A stretch of DNA of 64,000 nucleotides from Cyclobacteriaceae bacterium (GCA_029858965.1 JAOUDZ010000011.1:30195-94194), one strand, 5' to 3'; shown: positions 50,208-59,648, numbered from the stretch's first letter. Notes: generated by a model not told the origin, from the sequence alone. Made by a program: numbers and translations.

Positions 50208-51224
50208 ATGTTTATGATCAGGAAAATAGTATTAACCGCAACATTGGGCGCATGCATAATAGTTTCCAGTGCGCAGCAAAAAAGTGATACCATTATCGTA
50301 GAATTAGCAAAGACCAGCAAAGTGATCTTTACCATACAGGACCGCAGTGACCTGGAAACGCTTAAGCAATATGATTTTCAGGAACTCTTTCGGGACATGC
50401 TTACCAAGCTTGAAACCAACGATACTTCGGCTTTGCCTAAGGTTGACACAGCGCTTGCGCTGGTGGAGATTGCGAAAGATGAAGAAGACGAAGATTGGAG
50501 CTGGCATAACGGAGATGATGATGAAGATGATGATGAAGATGATGATTGGAATAATTGGCACGGCCACCATATCCATAGCAACCATTGGGGACGGACCTGG
50601 CAGTCCTTCAACTTAGCATTAGGAACCAACAACTACCTTAGCGACGGAAAATTTCCTGACGCTGACAATGCCTTGTATTCTGTCAGACCATGGGGTTCAT
50701 GGTATGTGGGATTATCCTCCATCCAGCGGACGCGTATGAGCAAAAAATTCTTTCTCGAATGGGGTATTGGCGTTGACTGGTATAACTTTAAATTCCAAAA
50801 AGATAACGTACTTATTCAAAAAGATGACAATGGAGTCTTTTTCACTGAAGATCCCCGCGACGTCAGTTTCATAAAAAGTAAGTTGACTGCATCGTTTGTC
50901 ACAGCTACTTTGATACCTGTGTTCGACTTCGGAGATAATAGTCGCAAATCCCGGTTTTGGGAGGGTGGGAATTCTTTCCGCATTGGCTTGGGGCCCTATG
51001 TAGGATATAGAATTGCAAGTCACTCAAAACTCGTATTTAAAGATGATGGGAAAGAGAAAGAGAAAAACCACGACAGCTTCTACTTGAATAACTTCCGATA
51101 TGGTGCTCGACTTCAAATCGGGTATCGGTCAACAGACTTATTTTTCAATTATGACCTCAATGAACTCTTTGCAGCAGGCAAAGGTCCAAAACTTAATGCG
51201 TTCAGTTTTGGTGTGATTTTCTAA
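50208..51224 (+). CDS. Outer-membrane beta-barrel protein with acidic D/E/W/H-rich linker
   Basis: DEEDEDWSWHNGDDDEDDDEDDDWNNWHGHHIHSNHWG then barrel-like strands ending KLNAFSFGVIF. Confidence 0.75.
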   Translation: MFMIRKIVLTATLGACIIVSSAQQKSDTIIVELAKTSKVIFTIQDRSDLETLKQYDFQELFRDMLTKLETNDTSALPKVDTALALVEIAKDEEDEDWSWHNGDDDEDDDEDDDWNNWHGHHIHSNHWGRTWQSFNLALGTNNYLSDGKFPDADNALYSVRPWGSWYVGLSSIQRTRMSKKFFLEWGIGVDWYNFKFQKDNVLIQKDDNGVFFTEDPRDVSFIKSKLTASFVTATLIPVFDFGDNSRKSRFWEGGNSFRIGLGPYVGYRIASHSKLVFKDDGKEKEKNHDSFYLNNFRYGARLQIGYRSTDLFFNYDLNELFAAGKGPKLNAFSFGVIF

Positions 51225-51246
51225 TCCTTTTCAGCAAAAATAGACT

Positions 51247-51271
51247 CCCCTGGGCAGGAACCGCTCAGGGG
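51247..51271 (+). terminator. Terminator after the sigma operon
   Basis: CCCCTGGGC-aggaacc-GCTCAGGGG then T-rich. Confidence 0.75.
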
Positions 51272-51364
51272 TTCATTCATTTTCAGGCACTTGTTACCGG
51301 CTAAAGTTTTGAAAATGAAGTCGCTAACTGTGAGGCAGGCCGTACTTATTTCGTTTGAGTACAC

Positions 51365-51376
51365 TGCGGGTGATCA
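51365..51376. promoter_or_regulatory. Candidate operator copy 1 (TGCGGGTGATCA), upstream of the TetR gene
   Basis: 11/12 match to the motif upstream of paaA. Confidence 0.35.
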
Positions 51377-51427
51377 CTTAAAATATTAAAGCTCATTAAC
51401 GGATTAATTTCTAACTTTAAGTAATTA

Positions 51428-52027
51428 ATGAGTATGTCAGACGCCATAGGAAATTTATCAAGAAAGGAACAGGTGATCCGTAAAGCTGCGGAGCTGTTCA
51501 AAGAAAAGGGTTATGCTGCAGCTTCAATGCGCGACTTGGCCCAATTGTTGGGCATTGAGGCTGCCAGCCTCTACTCCCATATCAAGTCGAAGGAAGAGAT
51601 TCTTCGCAGCCTTTGTTTTGATATGGCCGCGGAATTTAGAAAATCACTTGACGAAGTTGAAAAGCAAAATATCAGTGCTAGCGAAAAGTTGCGGAATGGT
51701 ATAATCGGCCACATTCAGGTAATGGCGAAAGACCTGACGGCATCTGCTGTATTCATGAATGAACATCGGCACCTGAGTGAGCCTTTCCTCCGTGATTTCC
51801 TGCTCCTGCGCATTAACTATATCAACCGCTTTAAGACCATTCTCGAGGAGGGTGTTCGCACGGGAGAATTCAAGAGCACCATTGATAAGAAATTAGCGGT
51901 AATGACCTTATTTTCCTCCCTTAACTGGATGCCGATGTGGTACGATCCGGGTTCGGCTATCGATCCGGAGGCATTGGGATTTCAATTAGCTGACATGCTG
52001 ATCAATGGCTTAAAAAAGACATCCTAA
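51428..52027 (+). CDS. TetR/AcrR family transcriptional regulator (candidate paa regulator)
   Basis: VIRKAAELFKEKGYAAASMRDLAQLLGIEAASLYSHIKSKEEILR. Confidence 0.93.
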   Translation: MSMSDAIGNLSRKEQVIRKAAELFKEKGYAAASMRDLAQLLGIEAASLYSHIKSKEEILRSLCFDMAAEFRKSLDEVEKQNISASEKLRNGIIGHIQVMAKDLTASAVFMNEHRHLSEPFLRDFLLLRINYINRFKTILEEGVRTGEFKSTIDKKLAVMTLFSSLNWMPMWYDPGSAIDPEALGFQLADMLINGLKKTS

Positions 52028-52082
52028 GCGAATAGCCTAACAATCGTTTGGTTCAAATCATTTAAAATCGTAAATCGCTGAT

Positions 52083-52094
52083 TGCGGGTGGTCA
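52083..52094. promoter_or_regulatory. Candidate operator copy 2 (TGCGGGTGGTCA), upstream of paaA
   Basis: 11/12 match to the motif upstream of the TetR gene. Confidence 0.35.
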
Positions 52095-52158
52095 GTAATC
52101 CTTTCAGTAAGCGTTTACAAAAAGTACTTAATATTCGTAGTGCAAATCTGTCAATCTT

Positions 52159-53145
52159 ATGTACGGTGGTGGAAATACCTTTGAGGGAATTAAGACCGAT
52201 AGTTTAGCCCAGGAAGACCCGATTAAACTATCGGAATTTGAGGCGAGGATCGCGCGTGGAGAGAAAATTGAGCCCAAAGACTGGATGCCTCAACTTTACC
52301 GCAAGCAGCTTATCAGGATGATTGAGCAGCATGCTCACAGTGAAATCATAGGCGCATTACCGGAAGGTACCTGGATAACCCGTGCCCCGGGATTCAAACG
52401 CAAGCTTGCCTTAATGGCCAAAGTCCAGGATGAAGTAGGCCATGCTCAACTGCTTTACAGTGCCGCCGAAACACTGGGCAAGACGCGAGAGCAAATGATT
52501 CAAGATCTTATTTCCGGCAAATCCAAGTATTCGAATATCTTCAACTACCCCGCCTTTACGTGGGCCGATGCCTGCTTCATCTCCTGGTTGGTGGACGCTG
52601 GCGCAATTGTAAATCAGCTCGCAAATGCGAAAGGCAGTTATGGCCCATATTGTCGTGCACTCGATAGAATTTGTGCCGAGGAATCTTTTCACCTGAAGTA
52701 CGGCCACCATTGTGTAATCTACCTGGCATCGGGGACACAAAAACAGCGGTCAATGTTTCAGGAAGCCCTAAATCGCTGGTGGCCGCCCATGATGCACTTC
52801 TTTGGACCTGCTGACAAAATTTCTGCCCATACAGAAGTACTCATGAACTGGAAAGTGAAAATGTCCAGCAACGACGATATGAGAAACCAGTTTTTAGATA
52901 TGTACGTTCCTAAAATCTGGGAGTTAGGTTTTACAATTCCTGATCCAAACCTGAAAAAAAATAATGCGACAGGGAAATGGGAGTACAGCGAGCCCGACTG
53001 GGAGGAATTTAGACGGGTTATTAACGGTGATGGTCCCTGCAACAAAGAACGACTTGAAGTGAGGAGAATTGCGGAAGAAAGAGGGCAATGGGTCCGCAAT
53101 GCGTTAAGATCCAGGAAAAACTTGTATGTCGCACCCTTGGCTTAA
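52159..53145 (+). CDS. paaA: 1,2-phenylacetyl-CoA epoxidase subunit PaaA
   Basis: [93 protein letters not shown]. Confidence 0.97.
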   Translation: MYGGGNTFEGIKTDSLAQEDPIKLSEFEARIARGEKIEPKDWMPQLYRKQLIRMIEQHAHSEIIGALPEGTWITRAPGFKRKLALMAKVQDEVGHAQLLYSAAETLGKTREQMIQDLISGKSKYSNIFNYPAFTWADACFISWLVDAGAIVNQLANAKGSYGPYCRALDRICAEESFHLKYGHHCVIYLASGTQKQRSMFQEALNRWWPPMMHFFGPADKISAHTEVLMNWKVKMSSNDDMRNQFLDMYVPKIWELGFTIPDPNLKKNNATGKWEYSEPDWEEFRRVINGDGPCNKERLEVRRIAEERGQWVRNALRSRKNLYVAPLA

Positions 53146-53169
53146 CAATTAAGCCATTTCGGGTAAGAC

Positions 53170-53409
53170 CTAGTTAAATCTGGAAAAAGGTCCGGCGAGC
53201 AGCAGGACTTCATTCCACACTTTGCTCAGGGCATCATATGGTGAATCAAAATAACTACGTAAGTATATCAGTGTGCTACTATCTTCCGGTAATTCATTAT
53301 TAATCCATTTTAGGATATCATCTGCCAATAATAACAGTTCATTAGAATGATATTTTGGATAATACCGATAAAGTAAATCCATCGCCCAAAATAAATCGAG
53401 ATATTTCAT
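53170..53409 (-). CDS. Small hypothetical protein, antisense within the paa cluster
   Basis: 79-aa ORF MKYLDLFWAMDLLYRYYPKYHSNELLLLADDILKWINNELPEDSS..., occupying the paaA-paaB gap. Confidence 0.5.
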   Translation of the reverse strand: MKYLDLFWAMDLLYRYYPKYHSNELLLLADDILKWINNELPEDSSTLIYLRSYFDSPYDALSKVWNEVLLLAGPFSRFN

Positions 53410-53503
53410 GGAATTGTTAACGAAATTTTGAAATACATAGTTTTATGAAAAGCAAGTAATCTAGTCACAAGAGTTTAATTCACTAATAAATAACAGGTTT
53501 TAC

Positions 53504-54112
53504 GTGAAATCATTGGACCCTAGGGTAAAACGTCTTCCGGAAATTGGCACAGGTAAACGACCTAGTGCGGTGGATATTCATGACCAATTTGAAACTTTTG
53601 AGGTATTTGTACAACCAAAACCAGGAAAACCGTTTCAGCACGAGGGCGCGATACACGCACCCAACCTCGAAATGGCCTATATCTTTGCAAAAGAGAATTT
53701 TACCAGAAGGTTTACCTGCATATCACTTTTTGTTGTGGAAACAAGAAATGTACATGTCTCTGCCATGACAGAAGGGAATCAAAATGTTTATGATGTTCTT
53801 ACGCAAAAAGAATTTCCAAAAGGCGAGAAAATACCGCATGAAATATTTCACCTGATAAAACGTGGCAAGCAACACGTTCAGGTTGGATCTGTAGAAGCTG
53901 CTTCACCGGATGAAGCCATGGCAGCGGCGCGAAAACAATTTGATACGGGCGCCGTTGTTTTCAATATCTGGGCAATACCTAAAAAGGACATACGCTACAC
54001 TTCCAGTGATGAGGCAGACCTTTGGTTAACACTCCCTGAAAAGAAATTTCGGGACGCAACAGATTATAAAGGAGGGCAAAAATTAAAGGAATTTTTAGAC
54101 AGAAGTAAGTAG
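53504..54112 (+). CDS. paaB: PaaB with two PaaB-like units in tandem
   Basis: FETFEVFVQPKPGKPFQHEGAIHAPNLEMAYIFAKENFTRRFTCISLFVVE and EIFHLIKRGKQHVQVGSVEAASPDEAMAAARKQFDTGAVVFNIWAIPKKDI. Confidence 0.9.
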   Translation: MKSLDPRVKRLPEIGTGKRPSAVDIHDQFETFEVFVQPKPGKPFQHEGAIHAPNLEMAYIFAKENFTRRFTCISLFVVETRNVHVSAMTEGNQNVYDVLTQKEFPKGEKIPHEIFHLIKRGKQHVQVGSVEAASPDEAMAAARKQFDTGAVVFNIWAIPKKDIRYTSSDEADLWLTLPEKKFRDATDYKGGQKLKEFLDRSK

Positions 54113-54113
54113 T

Positions 54114-54866
54114 ATGAACGAAGTCATCAAGGAACTACTATACAAAATTGCGGATGACCAACTCATTCTGGGACACCGCAATTCTGAATGGACTGGGTTT
54201 GGTCCCTTGCTTGAAGAGGATATAGCATTTTCGTCCATGGCCCAGGACAAGGTAGGACAGAGCTTAGCTTTGTACCAGATTTTAAACGAATTGGGTGAAC
54301 AACCTCCAGATACGGTAGCCTTCATGCGCCATGCCGAACGGTTTCACAATTGTATTTTAACCGAATTACCAAATGGTGAATACGACTTTAGCCTGGTACG
54401 GCATTTCCTATTTGATACTGCAGAATTCATACGGTTTGATATGCTGCGTGATTCATCCTTTCAACCCCTGGCTGAACTCGCGCATAAAATTCATGGTGAA
54501 TTGCGGTACCATATACTGCATGCAAATACGTGGATCAAACAGCTTGGTTCAGCTACAAAAGAAAGTATCTCACGCTTGCAGGTATCATTGGATGACGCTC
54601 TTCCGTATGCCATGGGTATTTTTGAAGAATCACCTTATGAACAAGAATTAATAGCAGAGGGTATTTTCGGTGGAGAACAAATGCTTAAAGAAAGATGGAT
54701 GACGACCATTGAAGCAACCATTCATCACACGAATCTTCACCTGCCTGCTTGGAATAGTATTGTTCCCGTATTGGGTGGAAGAATGGGCAAGCACAGTGTG
54801 CACCTTCAACCTTTGTTAGATGAAATGAGTGAAGTCTTCCGAATTGATCCAACTGCAGAATGGTAA
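54114..54866 (+). CDS. paaC: 1,2-phenylacetyl-CoA epoxidase subunit PaaC
   Basis: LYKIADDQLILGHRNSEWTGFGPLLEEDIAFSSMAQDKVGQSLALYQIL. Confidence 0.96.
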   Translation: MNEVIKELLYKIADDQLILGHRNSEWTGFGPLLEEDIAFSSMAQDKVGQSLALYQILNELGEQPPDTVAFMRHAERFHNCILTELPNGEYDFSLVRHFLFDTAEFIRFDMLRDSSFQPLAELAHKIHGELRYHILHANTWIKQLGSATKESISRLQVSLDDALPYAMGIFEESPYEQELIAEGIFGGEQMLKERWMTTIEATIHHTNLHLPAWNSIVPVLGGRMGKHSVHLQPLLDEMSEVFRIDPTAEW

Positions 54867-55339
54867 CCATGAAAAAAACAATACAGGAACTCCGGCAAAT
54901 TAGCATTGACTACGCAGGAAAGATTTCTTCCATACCAGATACAGAATTTGCAGCCAAGCCTATTCCTCACAAATGGAGCAAAAAAGAAGTCCTGGGGCAT
55001 TTAATAGATTCAGGACAAAACAATCTACGCAGATTCATTTGTGGCCAACAGGCGTCAACGCCGCCGCACATCGTATATGACCAGAATTTTTGGGTAGAAG
55101 CAAACAACTATGCACATGCCAGCAAAGAAGATATCATTCTACTCTGGCGATTAATCAATGATCGCATTTGCAGTATCCTTGCTGCGATGCCTGAGCCTAA
55201 TTACCTGAAAATATGTGAGACCGGTAATGAACCGTCGGACGTTCATTCACTGGAGTGGATTGCTGAAGATTATGTAAAGCACATGAAACATCATCTCAAT
55301 CAAATCATACCGCATTCGTTTGATATTACGTATCCCTAA
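54860..55339 (+). CDS. DinB/YfiT-fold putative metal-dependent (thiol) transferase
   Basis: HKWSKKEVLGHLIDSGQNNLRRF, DYVKHMKHHLNQI (His triad); start overlaps paaC stop. Confidence 0.85.
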   Translation: MVTMKKTIQELRQISIDYAGKISSIPDTEFAAKPIPHKWSKKEVLGHLIDSGQNNLRRFICGQQASTPPHIVYDQNFWVEANNYAHASKEDIILLWRLINDRICSILAAMPEPNYLKICETGNEPSDVHSLEWIAEDYVKHMKHHLNQIIPHSFDITYP

Positions 55340-55354
55340 GTACTCAAAACAGAA

Positions 55355-55840
55355 ATGAAATCATTAACTACGGCAATAATCTATTCATGGTTGGAAGAAG
55401 TTAAAGATCCTGAGATTCCGGTATTGTCCCTGTTGGATTTAGGCGTAATAACGGCCGTTCATATTGATGGGGAAATGGTGCAAATTGAAATGACACCAAC
55501 ATTTGTAGGTTGTCCGGCATTGGACATGATGAAAAATGAAATCTCTGACGTATTGCACAGACACGGCGTCTCAGAAGTTGAGGTTAAAGTCAGTTTTCGC
55601 GAACCCTGGTCCTCTGACAAAATCTCAGAAAAAGGAAAACTTGCCCTGAAAAACTTCGGACTTGCCCCTCCTCCATCCGGAAAAATCATTTCGGACCTGA
55701 CGCTGTTGGAACATGTTGCCTGCCCGCGTTGTAACAACACCAACACCGAAATAAGGAATTTTTTTGGTCCTACACTTTGCCGCTCCATTCATTATTGCCT
55801 TGATTGTCAAGAGGCATTTGAGCAGTTTAAACCTTTATAA
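55355..55840 (+). CDS. paaD: 1,2-phenylacetyl-CoA epoxidase subunit PaaD (MIP18/DUF59 family)
   Basis: WLEEVKDPEIPVLSLLDLGVITAV, MTPTFVGCPALDMMKNEI, C-terminal CPRCNNTNTEIRNFFGPTLCRSIHYCLDCQEAFEQFKPL. Confidence 0.96.
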   Translation: MKSLTTAIIYSWLEEVKDPEIPVLSLLDLGVITAVHIDGEMVQIEMTPTFVGCPALDMMKNEISDVLHRHGVSEVEVKVSFREPWSSDKISEKGKLALKNFGLAPPPSGKIISDLTLLEHVACPRCNNTNTEIRNFFGPTLCRSIHYCLDCQEAFEQFKPL

Positions 55841-55942
55841 TTTTGTTAAAAATTAAACATACCTGACAAATCAAGGTATAACCAGGATAAGCATTACAGA
55901 TTTAAAATCGTATTTCGCGACTATGCGAACAATCAAAAAAAC

Positions 55943-56548
55943 ATGATGAAATACTTTGCAAGCTTATTTATATTGTTGTGTGCAATTGCCCTGGTGAACT
56001 GTGGCAAGCAAAAACCTGATGCTGTTCAAACAGAATTCACCAAGGCGGATTCACTCATGGATTGCTACCTCGCATATCAGGATAGTATACTTCAATCCTG
56101 GAATGTTATGATCAATGATGACAATCAGAAAATCAATTCCATGCATAACTTATTGCATGAGTTATTCATGACTGCCGCTTACGATCGTGATCTGCTACGT
56201 ACCTATGAGGGTCAACTTGATCATCTGGCCGGTTTGCGTTATACACAGCTGACGATGGGTAATGTCGATGTTGTTGAAGAGTATGATTTTGCGTCAGAAG
56301 CCCTGGTTGCCGAGCTCCTAAGCCTGGCTGAATCAAAAGCCGAATTTGCATCTAATCCGACAATTCAAAACCTGGTAGAGGTTATCCGGATGGCGGACCA
56401 AAGGGTATATAATTATCGCGAGGAGTATGATTCTATCGTCCTGAAATACAACAACTTTCTCAGAATGAACAGAACTCACCTCCAGGAAATTAGCCAGAGC
56501 GATTCCATGCTGGAGAAACATCTCTTCCAGATGGTATCCCCGGATTAA
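55943..56548 (+). CDS. Putative lipoprotein of unknown function
   Basis: Lipobox LFILLCAIALVNCGK; coiled-coil-like. Confidence 0.7.
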   Translation: MMKYFASLFILLCAIALVNCGKQKPDAVQTEFTKADSLMDCYLAYQDSILQSWNVMINDDNQKINSMHNLLHELFMTAAYDRDLLRTYEGQLDHLAGLRYTQLTMGNVDVVEEYDFASEALVAELLSLAESKAEFASNPTIQNLVEVIRMADQRVYNYREEYDSIVLKYNNFLRMNRTHLQEISQSDSMLEKHLFQMVSPD

Positions 56549-56640
56549 TCCAAACAGATAGACAGTTTACACATCCCCGGAAAAAAATCTGCCTGAACAA
56601 AACCGGCTGCACCATAACTAACTTTTAGTAAATTCGATTT

Positions 56641-57714
56641 ATGGTATTCCTATTCCGCAAGATCGGATTTTTTGTTGCCTTCATCCTTCCGGCACTGGTT
56701 GTTGCCGGTTTTTATCTTGGCGGCGCCTGGAATTACCTGACGCTGGTGTTTGCATTCCTGATTCTCCCCGTACTGGACCAATCTATTGGCGTAGACAAGA
56801 CTAATGTCCCCGATGATCAAACAAAACTTGTAGGCGAAGACTTTTATTATCGCTTCATTACCTACTTGTGGACATACGTTCAATTGGCGCTAATGGTGTG
56901 GGGCGCTTATGCTGTAACGACCGGCAGGCTTGTCACTTCTTGGGAATGGCTGGGGTTCCTTCTTGGTTTCTCCCTTGTGAGCGGAGGAATTGGTATAACT
57001 GTGGCGCATGAACTTGGTCATAAAAAGCATCCGGTGGAAAAATTTTATAGTAAACTGTTGCTCATGACGGTCTGTTACATGCATTTTTATATTGAACACA
57101 ACCGGGGCCATCATGTTGCCGTTGCTACCCTGGAAGACCCTGCAACAGCCCGTAAGAATGAAAGCTTCTTTGCTTTTTGGTTGAGATCCGTGTTTCTTGG
57201 TTATCGCCATGCCTGGCAACTTGAAAAAGAAAGTTTGAACCGAAAAGGTTTACCGGCCCTAAGCATGAAAAATGAAATGATTTGGTTTGCCGTCATTCCC
57301 ATACTTTTCTGCGCACTCCTCACGCTGATTTTTAGTTACCAACATGGCCACCTTCTTTGGCAAGTTCCCGCTTTCTTTTTTGCGCAAAGTCTTTTTGCTT
57401 TCTCCCTACTTGAGTTGGTAAATTATGTAGAACATTATGGGATCATGCGAAAGGAACTATCGCCTGGTAAGTACGAGCGCGTTAATCCGGTTCATTCATG
57501 GAATTCAAGCCACCTCATTAGCAATTTCTTTCTGTTCCAATTGCAGCGTCATTCAGATCATCATGCCTATGCGCACAAACGCTATCAGGTACTGAACCAT
57601 TACGACGAGAGTCCACAGCTTCCCTGTGGCTATTCAACTATGATTCTGCTTGCGCTTGTACCGCCGCTTTGGTTCAGGGTCATGAACCAGCGATTGGAAG
57701 CCTGGAACCGATAG
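56641..57714 (+). CDS. AlkB-type membrane diiron alkane 1-monooxygenase
   Basis: Diagnostic His boxes HELGHKKH, EHNRGHHVA, NYVEHYG, LQRHSDHHAYAHKRY. Confidence 0.95.
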   Translation: MVFLFRKIGFFVAFILPALVVAGFYLGGAWNYLTLVFAFLILPVLDQSIGVDKTNVPDDQTKLVGEDFYYRFITYLWTYVQLALMVWGAYAVTTGRLVTSWEWLGFLLGFSLVSGGIGITVAHELGHKKHPVEKFYSKLLLMTVCYMHFYIEHNRGHHVAVATLEDPATARKNESFFAFWLRSVFLGYRHAWQLEKESLNRKGLPALSMKNEMIWFAVIPILFCALLTLIFSYQHGHLLWQVPAFFFAQSLFAFSLLELVNYVEHYGIMRKELSPGKYERVNPVHSWNSSHLISNFFLFQLQRHSDHHAYAHKRYQVLNHYDESPQLPCGYSTMILLALVPPLWFRVMNQRLEAWNR

Positions 57715-57826
57715 GCAGAAAATGACAGCGGACATCATGCATCCTACTACTCATTGAAACTTCTTATCTTCGCACCAGGAAGAGCCAATTCCTGAAAACC
57801 AAGATGTTTCCGAAAAAAATCCAATT

Positions 57827-58615
57827 ATGGAGATAAAAAAAGAGTTAAGACTTGCCGTGCTAATTGACGCCGACAATGTCCCCTATTCCAATATTAAGGG
57901 TATGTTAGAAGAAATGGCAAAATACGGTACGCCAACCTTCAAAAGAATTTATGCTGATTGGACAAAGCCTACAGTTTCAGGATGGAAGACAGTGTTGCTG
58001 GAGCATGCTATCACACCAATACACCAATACAGCTACACCTCTGGAAAAAATGCCACTGATTCCTCCATGATCATTGATGCAATGGATATCTTATATTCAG
58101 GCCGTGTCGACGGATTTTGTATTGTGTCGAGCGACAGCGACTTTACAAGATTAGCCACACGACTCAGGGAGGCTGGTATGAAAGTATTCGGGTTCGGAGA
58201 AAGAAAAACACCCACGGCCTTTATTTCCGCCTGCGACAAATTCATTTACATCGAGATATTGGAAAATAATAAAAATAAAGAACCAGGGAGCCCGCGAAAA
58301 ACAAAGGCAAAACCAAGAACACCCCAGGCACCCGCATCAACTGTCACAAAGGAACCGATCGGCTCCATTACCAAAGGACTGGTCAAATTATTATCGGATA
58401 GCATAGACGATCTGGCGGATGAAAGCGGCTGGACTTTTTTGGGAGATTTAGGCAATCTGCTGATCAAGAAACAACCTGATTTTGATCCCAGAAATTATGG
58501 CTTTAATAAACTGCTGCTGCTTATCGAAAGTATTGCGCAGTTTGAAGTCGAAAAGCGCGAAACCGGGAAAGGTAATATTAAGAATGTTTATGTAAGAACG
58601 CGGAACAATCCATAG
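57827..58615 (+). CDS. NYN (PIN-like) nuclease-domain protein with C-terminal OST-HTH/LOTUS domain
   Basis: AVLIDADNVPY, KNATDSSMIIDAMDILY, FCIVSSDSDFTRLATRLREAGMKVFGFGERKTPTAF; C-terminal SGWTFLGDLGNLLIKKQPDFDPRNYGFNKLLLLIESIAQFEVE. Confidence 0.93.
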   Translation: MEIKKELRLAVLIDADNVPYSNIKGMLEEMAKYGTPTFKRIYADWTKPTVSGWKTVLLEHAITPIHQYSYTSGKNATDSSMIIDAMDILYSGRVDGFCIVSSDSDFTRLATRLREAGMKVFGFGERKTPTAFISACDKFIYIEILENNKNKEPGSPRKTKAKPRTPQAPASTVTKEPIGSITKGLVKLLSDSIDDLADESGWTFLGDLGNLLIKKQPDFDPRNYGFNKLLLLIESIAQFEVEKRETGKGNIKNVYVRTRNNP

Positions 58616-58658
58616 CCTCAAAATGCAGTTCGGCGGAAACCAATTTTGTGCTATACGT

Positions 58659-59648
58659 CTATTTATAATACGTCAACTCAACTCTGAATCGAGAATCAAT
58701 TGCCCCAAGCCGGTCATAAGCGGATTTGGATATTTTTATTACAAGCTTGTCCGTTAGTGGTGTGTCCGGAAGTTTACCCATTACTCTGACAAATACTTCC
58801 CGGTTATTCATTTCATTCTTCACTTTCAATATTGTACCTACAGGTGCGGTTCGGTGTAGCGCCAGGTACTTTCTATTTCCTTCCGTTCCCTCAATCAATT
58901 CGGCTAGCCCAGACTGTGTTATCTCATCACTGTTCTTAACCGACTCAGAAATTCGAATTGTTTGTTCTTTGACTTCTGTTTTGGGCTGAACGGATGGTGT
59001 GTCATGCTTTGGTTCCGTTATCACTGCAGGAGGGTTTGGCTTTGTGATCTCCACCTGGGGTGATCTTACTATCAACTCCTGGCCAATACTAATCTCATTT
59101 CCCTCAAGCTTGTTCCAATCCTTCAACTGCTGCACAGTCACACCGTATTGTTTAGAAATAGAAAACATGGTTTCCTTCGCCGCTACAACATGTAAACCGC
59201 TGGCAGCTACAGCAGCAGCTTCAGGGTTATTGGAAGTTTTACCACTTTTGATGATAAGCTCCTGGCCTATCGAAAGTGAATTGCCTGACAGATTATTCCA
59301 CTGCTTAATTTCCTCAACAGTAACATTGTAGGCTTGGGATATAGAGAACATCGTCTCCTTTGCGACAACAGTATGTGTAACACCGTTAACTGAACGGACC
59401 GCCTGCTTTGGCAAATACGGAATTTTGAGAATCTGGCCTATTTCTAATCCTGCATCAGCGGTGGGATTGTATTGCAGAATAACTTCTACTGTTGTACCAT
59501 AACGTTTCGAGAGCCCATAGAGTGTCTCTTTCTCCGCTACCATGTGGATAACGAAGACCTTGCCATTAATGGTTTCAGTCCCAATCGAATCTTGCAGTAT
59601 CTGCGGTTGAAAAAATGAAACACCCGCGAAAATCAATTCATAAATCAT
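58659..59648 (-). CDS. Triple-LysM protein with RlpA-like double-psi beta-barrel C-terminus
   Basis: Three LysM repeats (HMVAEKETLYGLSKRYGTTVEVILQYNP; HTVVAKETMFSISQAYNVTVEEIKQWNNL; HVVAAKETMFSISKQYGVTVQQLKDWNKL) then LALHRTAPVGTILKVKNEMNNREVFVRVMGKLPD. Confidence 0.9.
   Translation of the reverse strand: MIYELIFAGVSFFQPQILQDSIGTETINGKVFVIHMVAEKETLYGLSKRYGTTVEVILQYNPTADAGLEIGQILKIPYLPKQAVRSVNGVTHTVVAKETMFSISQAYNVTVEEIKQWNNLSGNSLSIGQELIIKSGKTSNNPEAAAVAASGLHVVAAKETMFSISKQYGVTVQQLKDWNKLEGNEISIGQELIVRSPQVEITKPNPPAVITEPKHDTPSVQPKTEVKEQTIRISESVKNSDEITQSGLAELIEGTEGNRKYLALHRTAPVGTILKVKNEMNNREVFVRVMGKLPDTPLTDKLVIKISKSAYDRLGAIDSRFRVELTYYK

Noticed and set aside
52060-55918. Near-repeat ATTTAAAATCGTA(AA/TT)TCGC at 52060-52078 and 55900-55918, both in paa-region gaps
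   Set aside because: 17/19 match in AT-rich DNA is about what chance predicts for a 64 kb self-comparison; kept only as a note.
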